This document shows positions 9,757-18,503 of a stretch of DNA of 64,000 nt, in pieces. The translations under genes were made by a program, and so were the position numbers. The stretch covers positions 54,092 to 118,091 of the forward strand of contig NZ_FOKC01000013.1 of assembly GCF_900112035.1 (NCBI RefSeq), written 5' to 3'. The stretch comes from Nocardioides alpinus (GTDB lineage Bacteria > Actinomycetota > Actinomycetes > Propionibacteriales > Nocardioidaceae). The notes under the pieces were generated by a model. It had not been told where the DNA came from. It saw only the letters and a list, made by a program, of their open reading frames with translations, and did not search any database. Every line of letters begins with the position of its first letter. The stretch's first letter is position 1.

Positions 9757-12700
9757 GTGGACACCTTCGACATCGGCGCCGACCTCTCGCCGGGCACGAC
9801 CCTCCTGGAGGCCAGCGCCGGCACCGGCAAGACCTGGACGATCGCCGCCCTCGTCACCAAGCACGTCGCCCTGGGCGAGGTGGGCCTCGACGAGATGCTC
9901 GTCGTGACCTTCACCCGTGCCGCGAGCCAGGAGCTGCGCGAGCGCGTACGCCGCCAGCTCGACGAGGCCGTCCAGCTGCTCGCCGACCCGCTGCTGCGCG
10001 ACCCCGACAACCGGCTCCACGACTGGCTCCTCGCCGCGAGCGAGCCCGAGCTCGCCAACCGGCTGGCCCGCCTCACCGACGCGCTGGTCTCGTTCGACGC
10101 GGCGACCATCGCGACCATCCACCAGTTCTGCCAGCTCGTGCTCCGCAGCCTCGGCGTGGCCGGTGACACCGACGCCTCGGCGACCCTGGTCGAGGACCTC
10201 GAGCAGCTCACCTCCGAGACCGTCGACGACCTCTACCTCCGTGACTTCGGGAGCGAGGAGAAGCCGCCGTGGACCCGGGCCGCCGCGCTCGAGCTCGCCC
10301 GGGCGGTCATCGGCGACCCGCGCGCCGTGGTCGAGCCGGCCGCCGTCGTGGCCGACTCCCCCGACTCCGCGGCAGCGATGCGGGTGCGGTTCGCCGGCGA
10401 CGTGCTCGAGGAGGTGGAGCGCCGCAAGCGGCGCCTGGGCGTGCTCAGCTACGACGACCTGCTGAGCCAGCTCGCCGACGCCCTGGAGGACACCACCGCC
10501 GCGGCCCGGCGACGCATGCAGCACCGGTGGAAGTTCGTGCTCATCGACGAGTTCCAGGACACCGACCCCGTGCAGTGGCAGGTCTTCCAGCGGGCCTTCG
10601 GCGAGTCGACCACGATGGTGCTGATCGGTGACCCCAAGCAGGCGATCTACGCCTTCCGCGGAGGCGACATCGTCACCTATCTCCAGGCGTCGGAGACCGC
10701 CACCACCACGCAGACGCTGGGGGTCAACTGGCGCTCCGACCAGCCGCTCCTCCGGTCGATCCATGCCGTCCTCCAGGGTGCCCACCTCGGCGAGGAGCGG
10801 ATCGTCGTCCACCCCGTCGCGGCCCACCTCGAGGAGTCACGGCTCGTGGGTGCCGGTGCGCCCTTCCGGCTGCGGGTCGTACGCCGCACCGAGCTGGGGA
10901 AGGGACCGCGGTCCAAGCCGCCGGTCGCCCTGTGGCGCGACCACGTCATCACCGACACCGCCCACGACATCAAGCGGCTGATCGAGTCCGCGCCGACCTT
11001 CGACGGCCGCGACCTGAAGCCCGGCGACATCGCGGTCCTGGCCGCCCGACGCAACGAGCTCGAGGCGGTGCAGCTCGCCCTGGCCGAGGTCGGCGTGCCG
11101 TCGGTCGTCAACGCCGGTGGGTCCGTCTTCCACACGCCTGCCGCGGCCGAGTGGCTGATCCTGCTCGAGGCGATGGAGCAGCCGCACCGCGCCGACCGCG
11201 TGCGCGCCGCCTCCCTCACCTCCTTCTTCGGCCACACCGCCCAGTCGCTGGACGCCGGCGGCGACGACCTGACCGACGAGCTCGCCGGCCGGGTCCGCAC
11301 CCTGGCCGACGTCTTCACCAAGCGCGGGGTGGCAGCCGTGGTGGAGGTGACCGCCGTCGAGGGCCTGACCGCTCGCGTGCTGTCCCGCGTGGGTGGCGAG
11401 CGCACGCTCACCGACCTGCGCCACATCGGGGAGTCCCTGCTCCGGGTCTCGACGGAGGAACGCCTCGGCCTGGTCGGGCTGCTGGCGTGGCTGCGCGAGC
11501 AGGTCGCCGACGAGAAGCTCGAGGTCGCCTCCGAGCGGACCCGGCGGCTCGACTCCGACGCCGAGGCGGTCCAGCTCGTCACCATCCACGGCAGCAAGGG
11601 CCTGCAGTACCCCGTCGTCTACCTCCCCACCCTCTGGAACCGCTTCACCGGCCGCGAGCCCGCCGTCCCCCTGTTCCACGACGACGCGGGCCGTCGGTGC
11701 CGCGACGTCGGGGGCGCCAGCGCGTTCCACCGCGAGGCCCTGCGCCGCCACTGGCGCGAGGACGCCGGCGAGTCGCTGCGCCTGCTCTACGTCGCGATGA
11801 CGCGCGCGCAGTCGCAGGTCGTCGCGTGGTACGCCCCGGCCGAGCGCAACACGCCCGACTCACCGCTGCACCGGATGCTCTTCGGCCGTCGGCCGGGCAT
11901 GGCACCCGTGCCGGACAGCATGCCGATCGTCGAGGAGGACCGGATGCTGGCCATCCTCGCCGCCTGGGAGGAGGCGGGAGGCCCGAGCATCGAGCTGGCG
12001 GCCCTCACCCCGCCCGACCCGACGCCGCTCGAGAGGTCCTCCGACGACCTCGGGGTGCGGAGGTTCAGCCGCACGGTGGACACGACCTGGCGCCGCACGT
12101 CCTACTCGTCGCTCTCCGCGGCCAGCGCAGCGCACGCGGCCGCCGCGCTGTCCGAGCCCGAGGTCGTGCCCGACGAGGACTCCGAGGTGACGGCCGAGGA
12201 CGTCGGCGCCGACGTGGACGCCAGCGCGGCTGCCGCCTCGGTGCCGTCGCCGATGGCGACGCTGCCGGTCGGCGCCACCTTCGGGTCGCTCGTGCACGCC
12301 GTCCTCGAGCACGCCGACCCGGCCGCCGACGACTTCCGCGGCGAGCTGCTGCGGCTGGTCGAGGAACAGCTCGTGTGGTGGCCCGTCGACCTGGATCCCG
12401 GTGAGCTCGCCGACGCCCTCGTCGCCGTGTGCGACAGCCCGCTCGGTCCCCTCGCCGGCAACCGCACGCTGCTGTCCCTCGGCCTGCCCGACCGACTGCG
12501 CGAGCTCGACTTCGAGGTGCCACTGGCCGGCGGCGACACGGTGACCGCACCCGCCGACGTACGCCTCGGCGACCTCGCGCCGCTGCTGCGCCGGCACCTG
12601 CCCGCGGGTGACGCGGTCCGCGTCTATGCCGACGCGCTCGACGGCGACCCCGACCTCGCCGCCCAGTCGCTCCGGGGCTACCTCACCGGGTCGATCGACG

Positions 12701-13080
12701 TGGTGCTGCGCCTCGACGTCGACGGTCAGGAGCGCTTCCTCACCGTCGACTACAAGACCAACTGGCTGGGGCCGATCGACCAGCCGCTGACGGCCCACGA
12801 CTACCGCCCCGAGATGCTCGACGAGGCGATGGCCCACTCCGACTACCCGCTCCAGGCACTCCTCTACACGGTCGTCCTGCACCGGTTCCTGCGCTGGCGG
12901 CTGCCGGCGTACGACCCTGCCACCCACCTCGGCGGCGTGCTCTACCTCTATCTCCGCGGCATGTGCGGGCCCGAGACCCCGGTCGTCGACGGGATGCCGT
13001 GCGGGGTGTTCTCCTGGCGTCCGCCAGTGGCGCTGGTGCTCGAGCTCTCCGACCTGCTCGACGGGGTGGTCGTGCGATGA
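9757..13080 (+). CDS. recB: exodeoxyribonuclease V subunit beta (RecB)
   Basis: A 1107-aa UvrD-family helicase plus nuclease. It carries Walker A (EASAGTGKTWT, about residues 17-27), Walker B (LIDEFQDTDPVQW, near 262), motif III (GDPKQAIYAFRGGD, near 290), and later motifs including VQLVTIHGSKGLQYPVV and LLYVAMTRAQ. The C-terminal domain shows the RecB nuclease signature, an Asp in GSIDVVL followed by VDYKTNW near 997, so the nuclease looks intact. It would move 3'-5' and cut DNA as part of RecBCD. The GTG start lies 2 bp after recC with CAGGGGG upstream, giving translational coupling. Confidence 0.96.
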   Translation: MDTFDIGADLSPGTTLLEASAGTGKTWTIAALVTKHVALGEVGLDEMLVVTFTRAASQELRERVRRQLDEAVQLLADPLLRDPDNRLHDWLLAASEPELANRLARLTDALVSFDAATIATIHQFCQLVLRSLGVAGDTDASATLVEDLEQLTSETVDDLYLRDFGSEEKPPWTRAAALELARAVIGDPRAVVEPAAVVADSPDSAAAMRVRFAGDVLEEVERRKRRLGVLSYDDLLSQLADALEDTTAAARRRMQHRWKFVLIDEFQDTDPVQWQVFQRAFGESTTMVLIGDPKQAIYAFRGGDIVTYLQASETATTTQTLGVNWRSDQPLLRSIHAVLQGAHLGEERIVVHPVAAHLEESRLVGAGAPFRLRVVRRTELGKGPRSKPPVALWRDHVITDTAHDIKRLIESAPTFDGRDLKPGDIAVLAARRNELEAVQLALAEVGVPSVVNAGGSVFHTPAAAEWLILLEAMEQPHRADRVRAASLTSFFGHTAQSLDAGGDDLTDELAGRVRTLADVFTKRGVAAVVEVTAVEGLTARVLSRVGGERTLTDLRHIGESLLRVSTEERLGLVGLLAWLREQVADEKLEVASERTRRLDSDAEAVQLVTIHGSKGLQYPVVYLPTLWNRFTGREPAVPLFHDDAGRRCRDVGGASAFHREALRRHWREDAGESLRLLYVAMTRAQSQVVAWYAPAERNTPDSPLHRMLFGRRPGMAPVPDSMPIVEEDRMLAILAAWEEAGGPSIELAALTPPDPTPLERSSDDLGVRRFSRTVDTTWRRTSYSSLSAASAAHAAAALSEPEVVPDEDSEVTAEDVGADVDASAAAASVPSPMATLPVGATFGSLVHAVLEHADPAADDFRGELLRLVEEQLVWWPVDLDPGELADALVAVCDSPLGPLAGNRTLLSLGLPDRLRELDFEVPLAGGDTVTAPADVRLGDLAPLLRRHLPAGDAVRVYADALDGDPDLAAQSLRGYLTGSIDVVLRLDVDGQERFLTVDYKTNWLGPIDQPLTAHDYRPEMLDEAMAHSDYPLQALLYTVVLHRFLRWRLPAYDPATHLGGVLYLYLRGMCGPETPVVDGMPCGVFSWRPPVALVLELSDLLDGVVVR

Positions 13081-14828
13081 GCGACACCTTCGAGCCGGTC
13101 GATGCCCACGACCGCGACCTCGCCTTGGCGGCGGTCGGACTCCTCTCCACCTTCAACGTCGCCGGGGTGGTCACCTCGGCCGACGTCCACGTCGCCACCA
13201 CCCTCGGACGACTCGTGGGCGAGCGTGACGAGCCGGTCCTGCTGGCGGTCGCGCTCGCGGTGCGGGCCGTACGCCACGGGTCGGTGTGCCTCGACCTGGC
13301 GGCCGTCCCCGCGTCGCTCCCCGACCTCGACCTCCCGTGGCCCGCGACCGATGCATGGGCGGCGGCCGTCACCGCGAGCCCGCTGGTGGCGGCCGGGGTG
13401 GTGCACCTCGAGCACGGGCTGGTCTACCTCGACCGCTACCACGAGCAGGAGACCCAGGTCCTCGACGACCTGCGCGACCGCGGCCGGTCGGCGCCGGTCG
13501 TCGACGAGGCGCTGCTCGAGACGTCGCTGACCCGGGTCTTCCCCGGCGCCGAGGCCGCCGAGCAGCGGGCTGCGTGCCACCGGGCGGCCACCCAGCCCAC
13601 CACGGTCATCACGGGCGGTCCCGGCACGGGCAAGACCACCGCGGTCGCGGGGCTGCTCGTCGCGCTGCGGGAGCAGGCGGAGGCCCGCGGCGAGACGCTG
13701 CGGATCGCCCTCGCCGCCCCCACCGGCAAGGCCGCCGCCCGCCTGGAGCAGTCCGTGCGCGACTCCGCGAGCCGCTTCGGTGCGGCCGACCAGGCTCGGC
13801 TGGCCGACGTGACGGCGATGACGATGCACCGGATGCTGCGCCAGCACCCCGGCAACAGCACCCGGTTCCGCCACCACCGTGGCAACCGCCTCCCCCACGA
13901 CCTGGTCGTGGTCGACGAGGCGTCGATGGTGTCGCTGACGATGATGGCCCGTCTGCTCGAGGCGGTGCGCCCCGAGGCGCGGCTCGTGCTGGTCGGTGAC
14001 CCCGACCAGCTGAGCTCGGTCGATGCCGGCGCCGTGCTGACCGACCTGGTCCGCGGCTACGAGCACCGACCGGACTCACCGGTCGCCGCGCTCACGACCG
14101 CGCACCGCTACGGCGCCGAGATCGGGGAGCTGGCCGAGGCGCTGCGCCTCGGTGACGCCGACCGTGCGATCGCTGCCCTGCAGGCCGGCGGCGAGGCGGT
14201 CGAGTGGGTGGCGGAGGGCGACCCGGCCGGCACGATCCGCTCAGCGGTGCTGCCCCACGCGCTCGCCGTGCACGATGCCGCGGCAGCGGGCGACGCCTTC
14301 CGGGCACTGGCCGCGCTCGACCGCCACCGCCTGCTGTGCGCGCACCGCGACGGGCCGTTCGGCGTACGCCACTGGAACCGGCGGATCGAGCAGTGGTTCA
14401 CCGCGGAGACCGGGGTGTCGGTCCACGACGCCGCCTACCTCGGACGGCCGCTGCTGGTGTCGTCCAACGACTACACGCTCGGCATCTACAACGGCGACAC
14501 CGGCGTCGTGGTCGCGAGCGCGGCCGGGCCCCGGGCGGCGATCGCGACGGGCGTCGGTTTCCTCGAGCTCGCGCCGTCGCGCCTCGGCGACGTGGCCACC
14601 ATGCACGCGATGACGATCCACAAGTCGCAGGGCAGCCAGGCCGACGAGGTGACGGTCCTGCTCCCCGACGAGGACTCCCGCCTGCTGACGCGTGAGCTCT
14701 TCTACACCGCGGTGACCCGCGCCCAGCGCAAGGTGCGGGTGATCGGCTCGGAGTCGGCGGTCCGGGCGGCCATCGACCGTCAGGCCCTGCGCGCGAGCGG
14801 GCTGCGTGCCCGACTGGCGGATGCCTGA
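13077..14828 (+). CDS. recD: exodeoxyribonuclease V subunit alpha (RecD)
   Basis: A 583-aa superfamily 1B helicase, the 5'-3' motor of RecBCD. It has an N-terminal domain (1-150), Walker A GGPGTGKTTAVAGLL (about 180-194), APTGKAAARLEQ, Walker B VVDEASMVSL (about 276), LVGDPDQLSSVDAG, and the late motif MTIHKSQGSQADEV followed by ELFYTAVTRAQ. The length matches RecD (about 600 aa). The ATG overlaps the recB stop codon (ATGA), so its translation is coupled. All three subunits are complete, so the window encodes a full RecBCD rather than only the AdnAB type common in actinobacteria. Confidence 0.96.
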   Translation: MSDTFEPVDAHDRDLALAAVGLLSTFNVAGVVTSADVHVATTLGRLVGERDEPVLLAVALAVRAVRHGSVCLDLAAVPASLPDLDLPWPATDAWAAAVTASPLVAAGVVHLEHGLVYLDRYHEQETQVLDDLRDRGRSAPVVDEALLETSLTRVFPGAEAAEQRAACHRAATQPTTVITGGPGTGKTTAVAGLLVALREQAEARGETLRIALAAPTGKAAARLEQSVRDSASRFGAADQARLADVTAMTMHRMLRQHPGNSTRFRHHRGNRLPHDLVVVDEASMVSLTMMARLLEAVRPEARLVLVGDPDQLSSVDAGAVLTDLVRGYEHRPDSPVAALTTAHRYGAEIGELAEALRLGDADRAIAALQAGGEAVEWVAEGDPAGTIRSAVLPHALAVHDAAAAGDAFRALAALDRHRLLCAHRDGPFGVRHWNRRIEQWFTAETGVSVHDAAYLGRPLLVSSNDYTLGIYNGDTGVVVASAAGPRAAIATGVGFLELAPSRLGDVATMHAMTIHKSQGSQADEVTVLLPDEDSRLLTRELFYTAVTRAQRKVRVIGSESAVRAAIDRQALRASGLRARLADA

Positions 14829-14852
14829 AATGTGTCCGACACAGGCTGCGGC

Positions 14853-14858
14853 TAGCCT
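14853..14858 (+). promoter_or_regulatory. -10 hexamer of leaderless ACT-domain gene
   Basis: TAGCCT ends 6 nt before the ATG at 14865. There is no ribosome binding site between them, which fits a leaderless transcript. Confidence 0.5.
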
Positions 14859-14864
14859 CGCTGC

Positions 14865-15470
14865 ATGCCCTACCTGATGCGTGTCGAGCTCCCCGACGTC
14901 CCGGGGTCGCTGGGCCGCGTCGCCAGCGCGATCGGTGAGGCCGGCGGCGACATCGAGGCGATCGAGATCGTCGAGAAGCGCGACGGGTTCGCAGTCGACG
15001 ACGTGCTGCTGGAGATCCCCTCCGGCACGATGCCCGACTCCATCATCTCCGCGTGCAGCACGCTCGACGGCGTCAGCGTCCTGTGGATCAGCCGCTACGC
15101 CGCGGGCGGCAACCTCTTCCTCGACCTCGAGGTCGTCGAGTCCCTGACCGAGGACCCGACCACGGCGCGCGATCGGCTCGTCGACCTGCTGCCGATCGCC
15201 TTCCGCGTCGACTGGGCGGCGCGGATCCGTCGCGGCGCCGACGGCCTGGTGGTGGTCCACGCGACCGACGCCGCGCCGACGTCGTTCGAGCTCGGCGAGA
15301 TCACCGGGCCGACCCGGCTGCCCGGTGACGAGACCTACGTCGAGCTGGCCGCGCCCTTCGGCGACGACCTCATGCTCCTGGGGCGGCGCGGGGGCCCGGA
15401 GTTCCTCGACTCCGAGCTGGCCCGGCTCGAGCACCTGCTCGGCCTCGCGGTCACGATCAGCAGCCACTGA
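14865..15470 (+). CDS. ACT-domain amino-acid-binding protein
   Basis: A 201-aa protein. Residues 3-76 form an ACT domain (MRVELPDVPGSLGRVASAI, then GGDIEAIEIVE) of the sort that binds amino acids and controls metabolic enzymes. The remaining 120 residues form a second alpha/beta region with no catalytic motif that I recognise. Similar stand-alone ACT proteins in actinobacteria are often annotated as regulatory. It has no enzyme partner next to it and is transcribed alone, apparently without a leader. The ligand and target are unknown. Confidence 0.75.
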   Translation: MPYLMRVELPDVPGSLGRVASAIGEAGGDIEAIEIVEKRDGFAVDDVLLEIPSGTMPDSIISACSTLDGVSVLWISRYAAGGNLFLDLEVVESLTEDPTTARDRLVDLLPIAFRVDWAARIRRGADGLVVVHATDAAPTSFELGEITGPTRLPGDETYVELAAPFGDDLMLLGRRGGPEFLDSELARLEHLLGLAVTISSH

Positions 15471-15514
15471 CCCGCCCGACCGGCCGGCCACGGGTCAAGC
15501 CCGAGGCCGCCAGA

Positions 15515-15952
15515 TCACCGTTCGAGCAGGAACAGCGGGATCAGCCGGTCGGTCTTCTCGGCGTACGACGCGTAGGTCGGCCAGGTGGCGACCGCGTGGT
15601 CCCACCAGTCCTGGCGCTCGTCGCCCTCGAGCTCACGCACGCGGTAGACGTGCTTCTCCGCACCGTCCTGCACCTCGACCTCGGGGTGGGCGACGAAGTT
15701 GTAGTACCACTCCGGGTTCTCCGGGGCGCCGCCCTTGGAGGCCACGGCGAGGTAGGCGCCGTCGCGCTCGACCTTCATCACCGGGTTCTTGCGGAGGTTG
15801 CCGGACTTCGCACCGACCGAGGTGACCACGACGATCGGGTAGTTCGTGCCGGGCAGCGTGCCCGCCTTCTCCCCGTCGGTGGCCTCGTACTCCTCGACCT
15901 GGTTGCGGACCCACTCGGACGTGCTCGGGACATAGGTTCCAGTCAGTGCCAT
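15515..15952 (-). CDS. F420-type nitroreductase/deazaflavin-dependent oxidoreductase
   Basis: A 145-aa protein of the Ddn/DUF385 split-barrel family. The diagnostic core is PIVVVTSVGAKSGNLRKNPVM followed by YLAVASKGGAPENPEWYYNF, and then HPEVEVQDG. In this family the G-x-KSG-x-x-R segment contacts the F420 cofactor, and members reduce quinones or nitro compounds with F420H2. It is cytosolic or loosely membrane-associated, with no signal peptide. It is divergent from menB, which makes menaquinone; a link between a quinone reductase and menaquinone synthesis is suggestive but unproven. Substrate unknown. Confidence 0.85.
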   Translation of the reverse strand: MALTGTYVPSTSEWVRNQVEEYEATDGEKAGTLPGTNYPIVVVTSVGAKSGNLRKNPVMKVERDGAYLAVASKGGAPENPEWYYNFVAHPEVEVQDGAEKHVYRVRELEGDERQDWWDHAVATWPTYASYAEKTDRLIPLFLLER

Positions 15953-15999
15953 ACCTGCACAACACCACGGTCGGCGGCGATCTTCCAGCCGCCCACGGA

Positions 16000-16005
16000 T
16001 AACCT
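16000..16005 (+). promoter_or_regulatory. -10 hexamer of leaderless menB
   Basis: TAACCT ends 6 nt before the menB ATG at 16012, with no ribosome binding site in between. This fits leaderless transcription. Confidence 0.5.
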
Positions 16006-16011
16006 CCGTCC

Positions 16012-16962
16012 ATGAGTGCGATCGACGGCGTCAGCGAGATCTTCGACACCGAGGCGTGGGACGTCGTGCCCGGCTTCGAGAACCTCACCGACCTGACCTA
16101 CCACCGGGCACGCGCGCACGGCACCGTACGGATCGCGTTCGACCGCCCCGACGTGCTCAACGCCTTCCGGCCCCACACGGTCGACGAGCTGCTGAGCACG
16201 CTCGAGCACGCCAGGATGTCCGCCGACGTCGGCTGCGTGATCCTCACCGGCAACGGGCCCAGCGCCAAGAACGGCAAGTGGGCGTTCTGCACCGGCGGCG
16301 ACCAGCGGATCCGCGGGCGCGCGGGCTACCAGTACGAGACCGACGGCGCCGAGGCGCGTACGGGAGCAGACGCGGGCGCCGCGCCGAACCCGATCGACAG
16401 GGCCAAGCTCGCGCGGCTCCACATCCTCGAGTGCCAGCGGGTCATCCGCTTCATGCCGAAGGTCGTCATCTGCGTCGTGCCCGGCTGGGCCGCCGGCGGC
16501 GGGCACAGCCTCCACGTGGTCGCCGACCTGACGCTGGCCAGCCGAGAGCACGCCCGCTTCAAGCAGACCGACGCCGACGTCGGCTCCTTCGACGGTGGCT
16601 ACGGCTCGGCCTACCTCGCCAAGCAGGTCGGCCAGAAGTTCGCCCGCGAGATCTTCTTCCTCGGCGACGAGTACGACGCCGAGACCATGCACCGCATGGG
16701 GGCGGTCAACCGCGTGGTCGACCACGCCGACCTCGAGCGCGAGGCGCTGGAGTGGGGCCGCAAGATCAACGGCAAGTCGCCGACCGCGCAGCGGATGCTG
16801 AAGTACTCGTTCAACCTCCTCGACGACGGCCTGGTCGGTCAGCAGCTCTTCGCCGGCGAGACCACGCGCCTGGCCTACATGACCGACGAGGCGCAGGAGG
16901 GTCGCGACCAGTTCCTCGAGAAGCGCGAGCCCGACTGGTCGCCCTACCCCTGGTACTACTGA
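16012..16962 (+). CDS. menB: 1,4-dihydroxy-2-naphthoyl-CoA synthase (MenB)
   Basis: A 316-aa crotonase-fold enzyme that closes the second ring of menaquinone, turning o-succinylbenzoyl-CoA into DHNA-CoA. Diagnostic stretches are AFRPHTVDELLSTLEHAR, KWAFCTGGDQRIRG (oxyanion hole and substrate loop), VPGWAAGGGHSLHVVADLT and TDADVGSFDGGYGSAYLAKQ. The C-terminus ends PDWSPYPWYY, typical of MenB. Its length fits the actinobacterial form (about 310 aa). Other men genes are not in the window. A membrane hydroxylase gene follows 16 bp downstream and may be cotranscribed. Confidence 0.96.
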   Translation: MSAIDGVSEIFDTEAWDVVPGFENLTDLTYHRARAHGTVRIAFDRPDVLNAFRPHTVDELLSTLEHARMSADVGCVILTGNGPSAKNGKWAFCTGGDQRIRGRAGYQYETDGAEARTGADAGAAPNPIDRAKLARLHILECQRVIRFMPKVVICVVPGWAAGGGHSLHVVADLTLASREHARFKQTDADVGSFDGGYGSAYLAKQVGQKFAREIFFLGDEYDAETMHRMGAVNRVVDHADLEREALEWGRKINGKSPTAQRMLKYSFNLLDDGLVGQQLFAGETTRLAYMTDEAQEGRDQFLEKREPDWSPYPWYY

Positions 16963-16978
16963 GCGGCATGATGTCGTC

Positions 16979-18145
16979 GTGAAGATCGACCTGACCGTCG
17001 CGGCGATACCGGCCTTCCTCGGCGCCATGGCAGCGGAGTACGCCTGGCAGCGCGCGCACCCCGTCGCGCCCGGCACCCGGGCCGGCGACTACCAGCTCGC
17101 CGACACCGTCGCGAGCCTCAGCATGGGCATCGGCAGCCTCGCCGCTCCCTACGTCGCGCGACGCCTGCTCGACCCGATCACTCCCGGCGTCGGCCGGCAC
17201 GGGCGGACGCTGCTCGCGGTGGGAGCGGCGACCGCTGTGCTGACCACGGTCGGCGACGTCGTACGACGTCGGGTGCGCGACGGACGCCTGCCGGATCCGC
17301 AGACGGTCCCGCCGCAGGTGCGCGAGGTGCAGGAGGAGCTGGCGGACATCCGGCAGGGCCCGGCCGCGCGACCCTCGGACCGGGGCAGCGCGCAGCCGAT
17401 GCTCCGGCGTACGCACGGCGCCCTCGCCATCAGCGCGGTCGCGTCCACTGCGCTGGTCACCTCCACGACGTGGGCCGCGCTCACCGGGGGCAAGGTGCTG
17501 TTCGCCCGGTCGCCGCTCGACCTCGGCCGCGGCCGCTGGGCCGCGCTGGCTGCGGTCCTCGGCTGGGACTTCATCTACTACTGGAACCACCGGCTCAGCC
17601 ACGAGAGCCGCTGGATGTGGGCGGTCCACTCCGTCCACCACTCCAGCGAGCGCTACAACCTCTCCACCGCCCTGCGCCAGCCGGTCGCCGAGGGCGTCAC
17701 CCTCACCGTCCCCTACGGCCTGCTCGCGCTGGCGGGCGTACGACCTGCGCTGATCGAGCAGGCGCGCGGCATCAACCTGATCTACCAGTTCTGGATCCAC
17801 ACGGAGGCCATCCAGCGCCTCGGGTGGGTGGAGAAGGTGTTCAACACCCCGTCGCACCACCGGGTCCACCACGGCTCCAACCGCGACTACCTCGACCGCA
17901 ACCACGGCAGCATCCTCATCCTCTGGGACCGTCTGTTCGGGACGTTCGAGGAGGAGGACGAGCCGGTCGTCTACGGCCTGACCGCCAACATCGACACCTA
18001 CAACCCGCTCCGCATCGCGACCCACGAGTGGCGCGACATCGCCGCCGACGTGGCGACCTCGGACACCTGGCACGACCGCTGGTCCTCGCTGCTGCGGCGA
18101 CCGGGATGGGCGTACGCCCGCCGGGCCGCGGCCGGCGTCGCCTGA
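16979..18145 (+). CDS. sterol desaturase/fatty acid hydroxylase superfamily membrane protein
   Basis: A 388-aa integral membrane di-iron enzyme candidate. Several hydrophobic segments surround the eight-histidine motifs: HRLSH (HxxxH, from residue 204), VHSVHHSS (HxxHH), and later SHHRVHHGSNRDYLDRNHG. Such enzymes hydroxylate or desaturate lipids using O2 at the membrane. The start is a GTG at 16979; two ATGs just upstream (16968, 16971) are in a frame that stops at once. It lies 16 bp after menB, so cotranscription is likely, but the lipid substrate is not evident. An alkylglycerol monooxygenase-like role is also possible. Confidence 0.85.
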   Translation: MKIDLTVAAIPAFLGAMAAEYAWQRAHPVAPGTRAGDYQLADTVASLSMGIGSLAAPYVARRLLDPITPGVGRHGRTLLAVGAATAVLTTVGDVVRRRVRDGRLPDPQTVPPQVREVQEELADIRQGPAARPSDRGSAQPMLRRTHGALAISAVASTALVTSTTWAALTGGKVLFARSPLDLGRGRWAALAAVLGWDFIYYWNHRLSHESRWMWAVHSVHHSSERYNLSTALRQPVAEGVTLTVPYGLLALAGVRPALIEQARGINLIYQFWIHTEAIQRLGWVEKVFNTPSHHRVHHGSNRDYLDRNHGSILILWDRLFGTFEEEDEPVVYGLTANIDTYNPLRIATHEWRDIAADVATSDTWHDRWSSLLRRPGWAYARRAAAGVA

Positions 18146-18174
18146 GCGGCGCGGGTGACCGGGGAGCACCGACC

Positions 18175-18180
18175 TAGGCT
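18175..18180 (+). promoter_or_regulatory. -10 hexamer of leaderless small gene
   Basis: TAGGCT ends 6 nt before the ATG at 18187, with a run of C between them and no ribosome binding site. This fits a leaderless transcript. Confidence 0.5.
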
Positions 18181-18186
18181 TCCCCC

Positions 18187-18492
18187 ATGACGACCACCAT
18201 CGATCCCGCGACGGCCGACGAGGTCTACACCGCCGACGTCGAGCCGCGTCGTCGCGACCGACTCGGACGGTTCGCCGCGGGAGCGCTCGACCTGTGGTGC
18301 GCCATGGCCGGCGGACGGTTCGACCTGACCAACGAGGGAGACGTCGTCATCCGTCGCCGGCGGGACGGCGGGCTCGAGCTCCGCGTGCCGGCCGGCGGAC
18401 CCGAGGCCGCAGCCGTCCTCCTCGAGGTGATGCGGAGCCAGCTCGAGACCCAGACCCCCGACGAGTTCCGGGAGGGCTGGGGCATCGACTGA
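18187..18492 (+). CDS. hypothetical protein, 101 aa
   Basis: This small protein has no family that I recognise. It has an acidic N-terminus, a basic RRRDRLGRF patch, then LWCAMAGGRFDLTNEGDVVIRRR and an EVMRSQLETQTPDEF helix near the end. No signal peptide or membrane segment is clear. Codon usage matches its neighbours, the -10 spacing supports a leaderless ATG start, and it ends 11 bp before the convergent ATP-grasp gene stop. It is probably a real cytosolic protein of unknown function. Confidence 0.65.
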   Translation: MTTTIDPATADEVYTADVEPRRRDRLGRFAAGALDLWCAMAGGRFDLTNEGDVVIRRRRDGGLELRVPAGGPEAAAVLLEVMRSQLETQTPDEFREGWGID

Positions 18493-18503
18493 GCGCCCGC
18501 GGA